From Azonexus sp. (GTDB lineage Bacteria; Pseudomonadota; Gammaproteobacteria; Burkholderiales; Rhodocyclaceae), in assembly GCA_030697085.1 (NCBI GenBank), contig JAUYQT010000598.1, forward strand, positions 1 to 7,230: DNA of 7,230 nucleotides, read 5' to 3'. The notes below the pieces were generated by a model that did no database searches, was not told where the DNA came from, and saw nothing but the letters and a program-made list of their open reading frames with translations. Positions 7,224 to 7,230 of this stretch are shown one piece after another. Within the stretch, counting starts at the first letter, position 1. Each line of letters opens with the position of its first letter. Position numbers and translations under genes: made by a program.

Positions 7224-7230
7224 GTTTGAA

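Overview
The window is GC-rich over its first 6.2 kb, with codon use and gene content suggesting a betaproteobacterium, perhaps a Rhodocyclales/Azonexaceae (Dechloromonas-like) organism. That placement is inferred from the look of the proteins, not from a search. The last ~650 bases are visibly AT-richer and use codons such as AGA, ATA and TTA, so they look like acquired DNA.

Layout: (1) 1-148, the tail of an unrecognised gene; (2) 171-788, a second-type ribosomal protein S4 resembling cyanobacterial/plastid S4 more than the usual proteobacterial one, followed by a hairpin at 801-833; (3) 931-3278, a HemP-type small protein followed by a TonB-dependent outer-membrane receptor whose plug has three cysteines including a CxxC; (4) 3328-3845, a promoter with a near-consensus Fur box driving a run of very small genes (24 aa, 69 aa and a 49-aa frame that may be frameshifted); (5) 3876-6164, a four-element OxyR site, a promoter and katG, a complete bifunctional catalase-peroxidase, ended by a long hairpin; (6) 6218-6567 on the minus strand, a Phd/YefM-type antitoxin whose partner has been reduced to a 37-residue remnant that still aligns with the start of a VapC/PIN toxin; (7) 6724-7182, an HNH-type nuclease gene whose stop codon coincides with the first bases of a repeat pair (7180-7223) that resembles the end of a mobile element running off the window.

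Together, sections 3-5 form an iron and oxidative-stress neighbourhood: metal or heme acquisition across the outer membrane (HemP plus receptor), an iron-repressed small-protein cassette, and peroxide-induced KatG, a heme enzyme. The regulatory sites agree with this: Fur for the small genes, OxyR for katG. The right side is a mobile or defence-like fringe with a decayed toxin-antitoxin pair and an HNH protein.

The least explained parts are the Fur-controlled micro-gene cassette, the CxxC plug of the receptor, the foreign-type S4, and the HNH gene at a probable element boundary. I found no tRNA, rRNA or CRISPR array.
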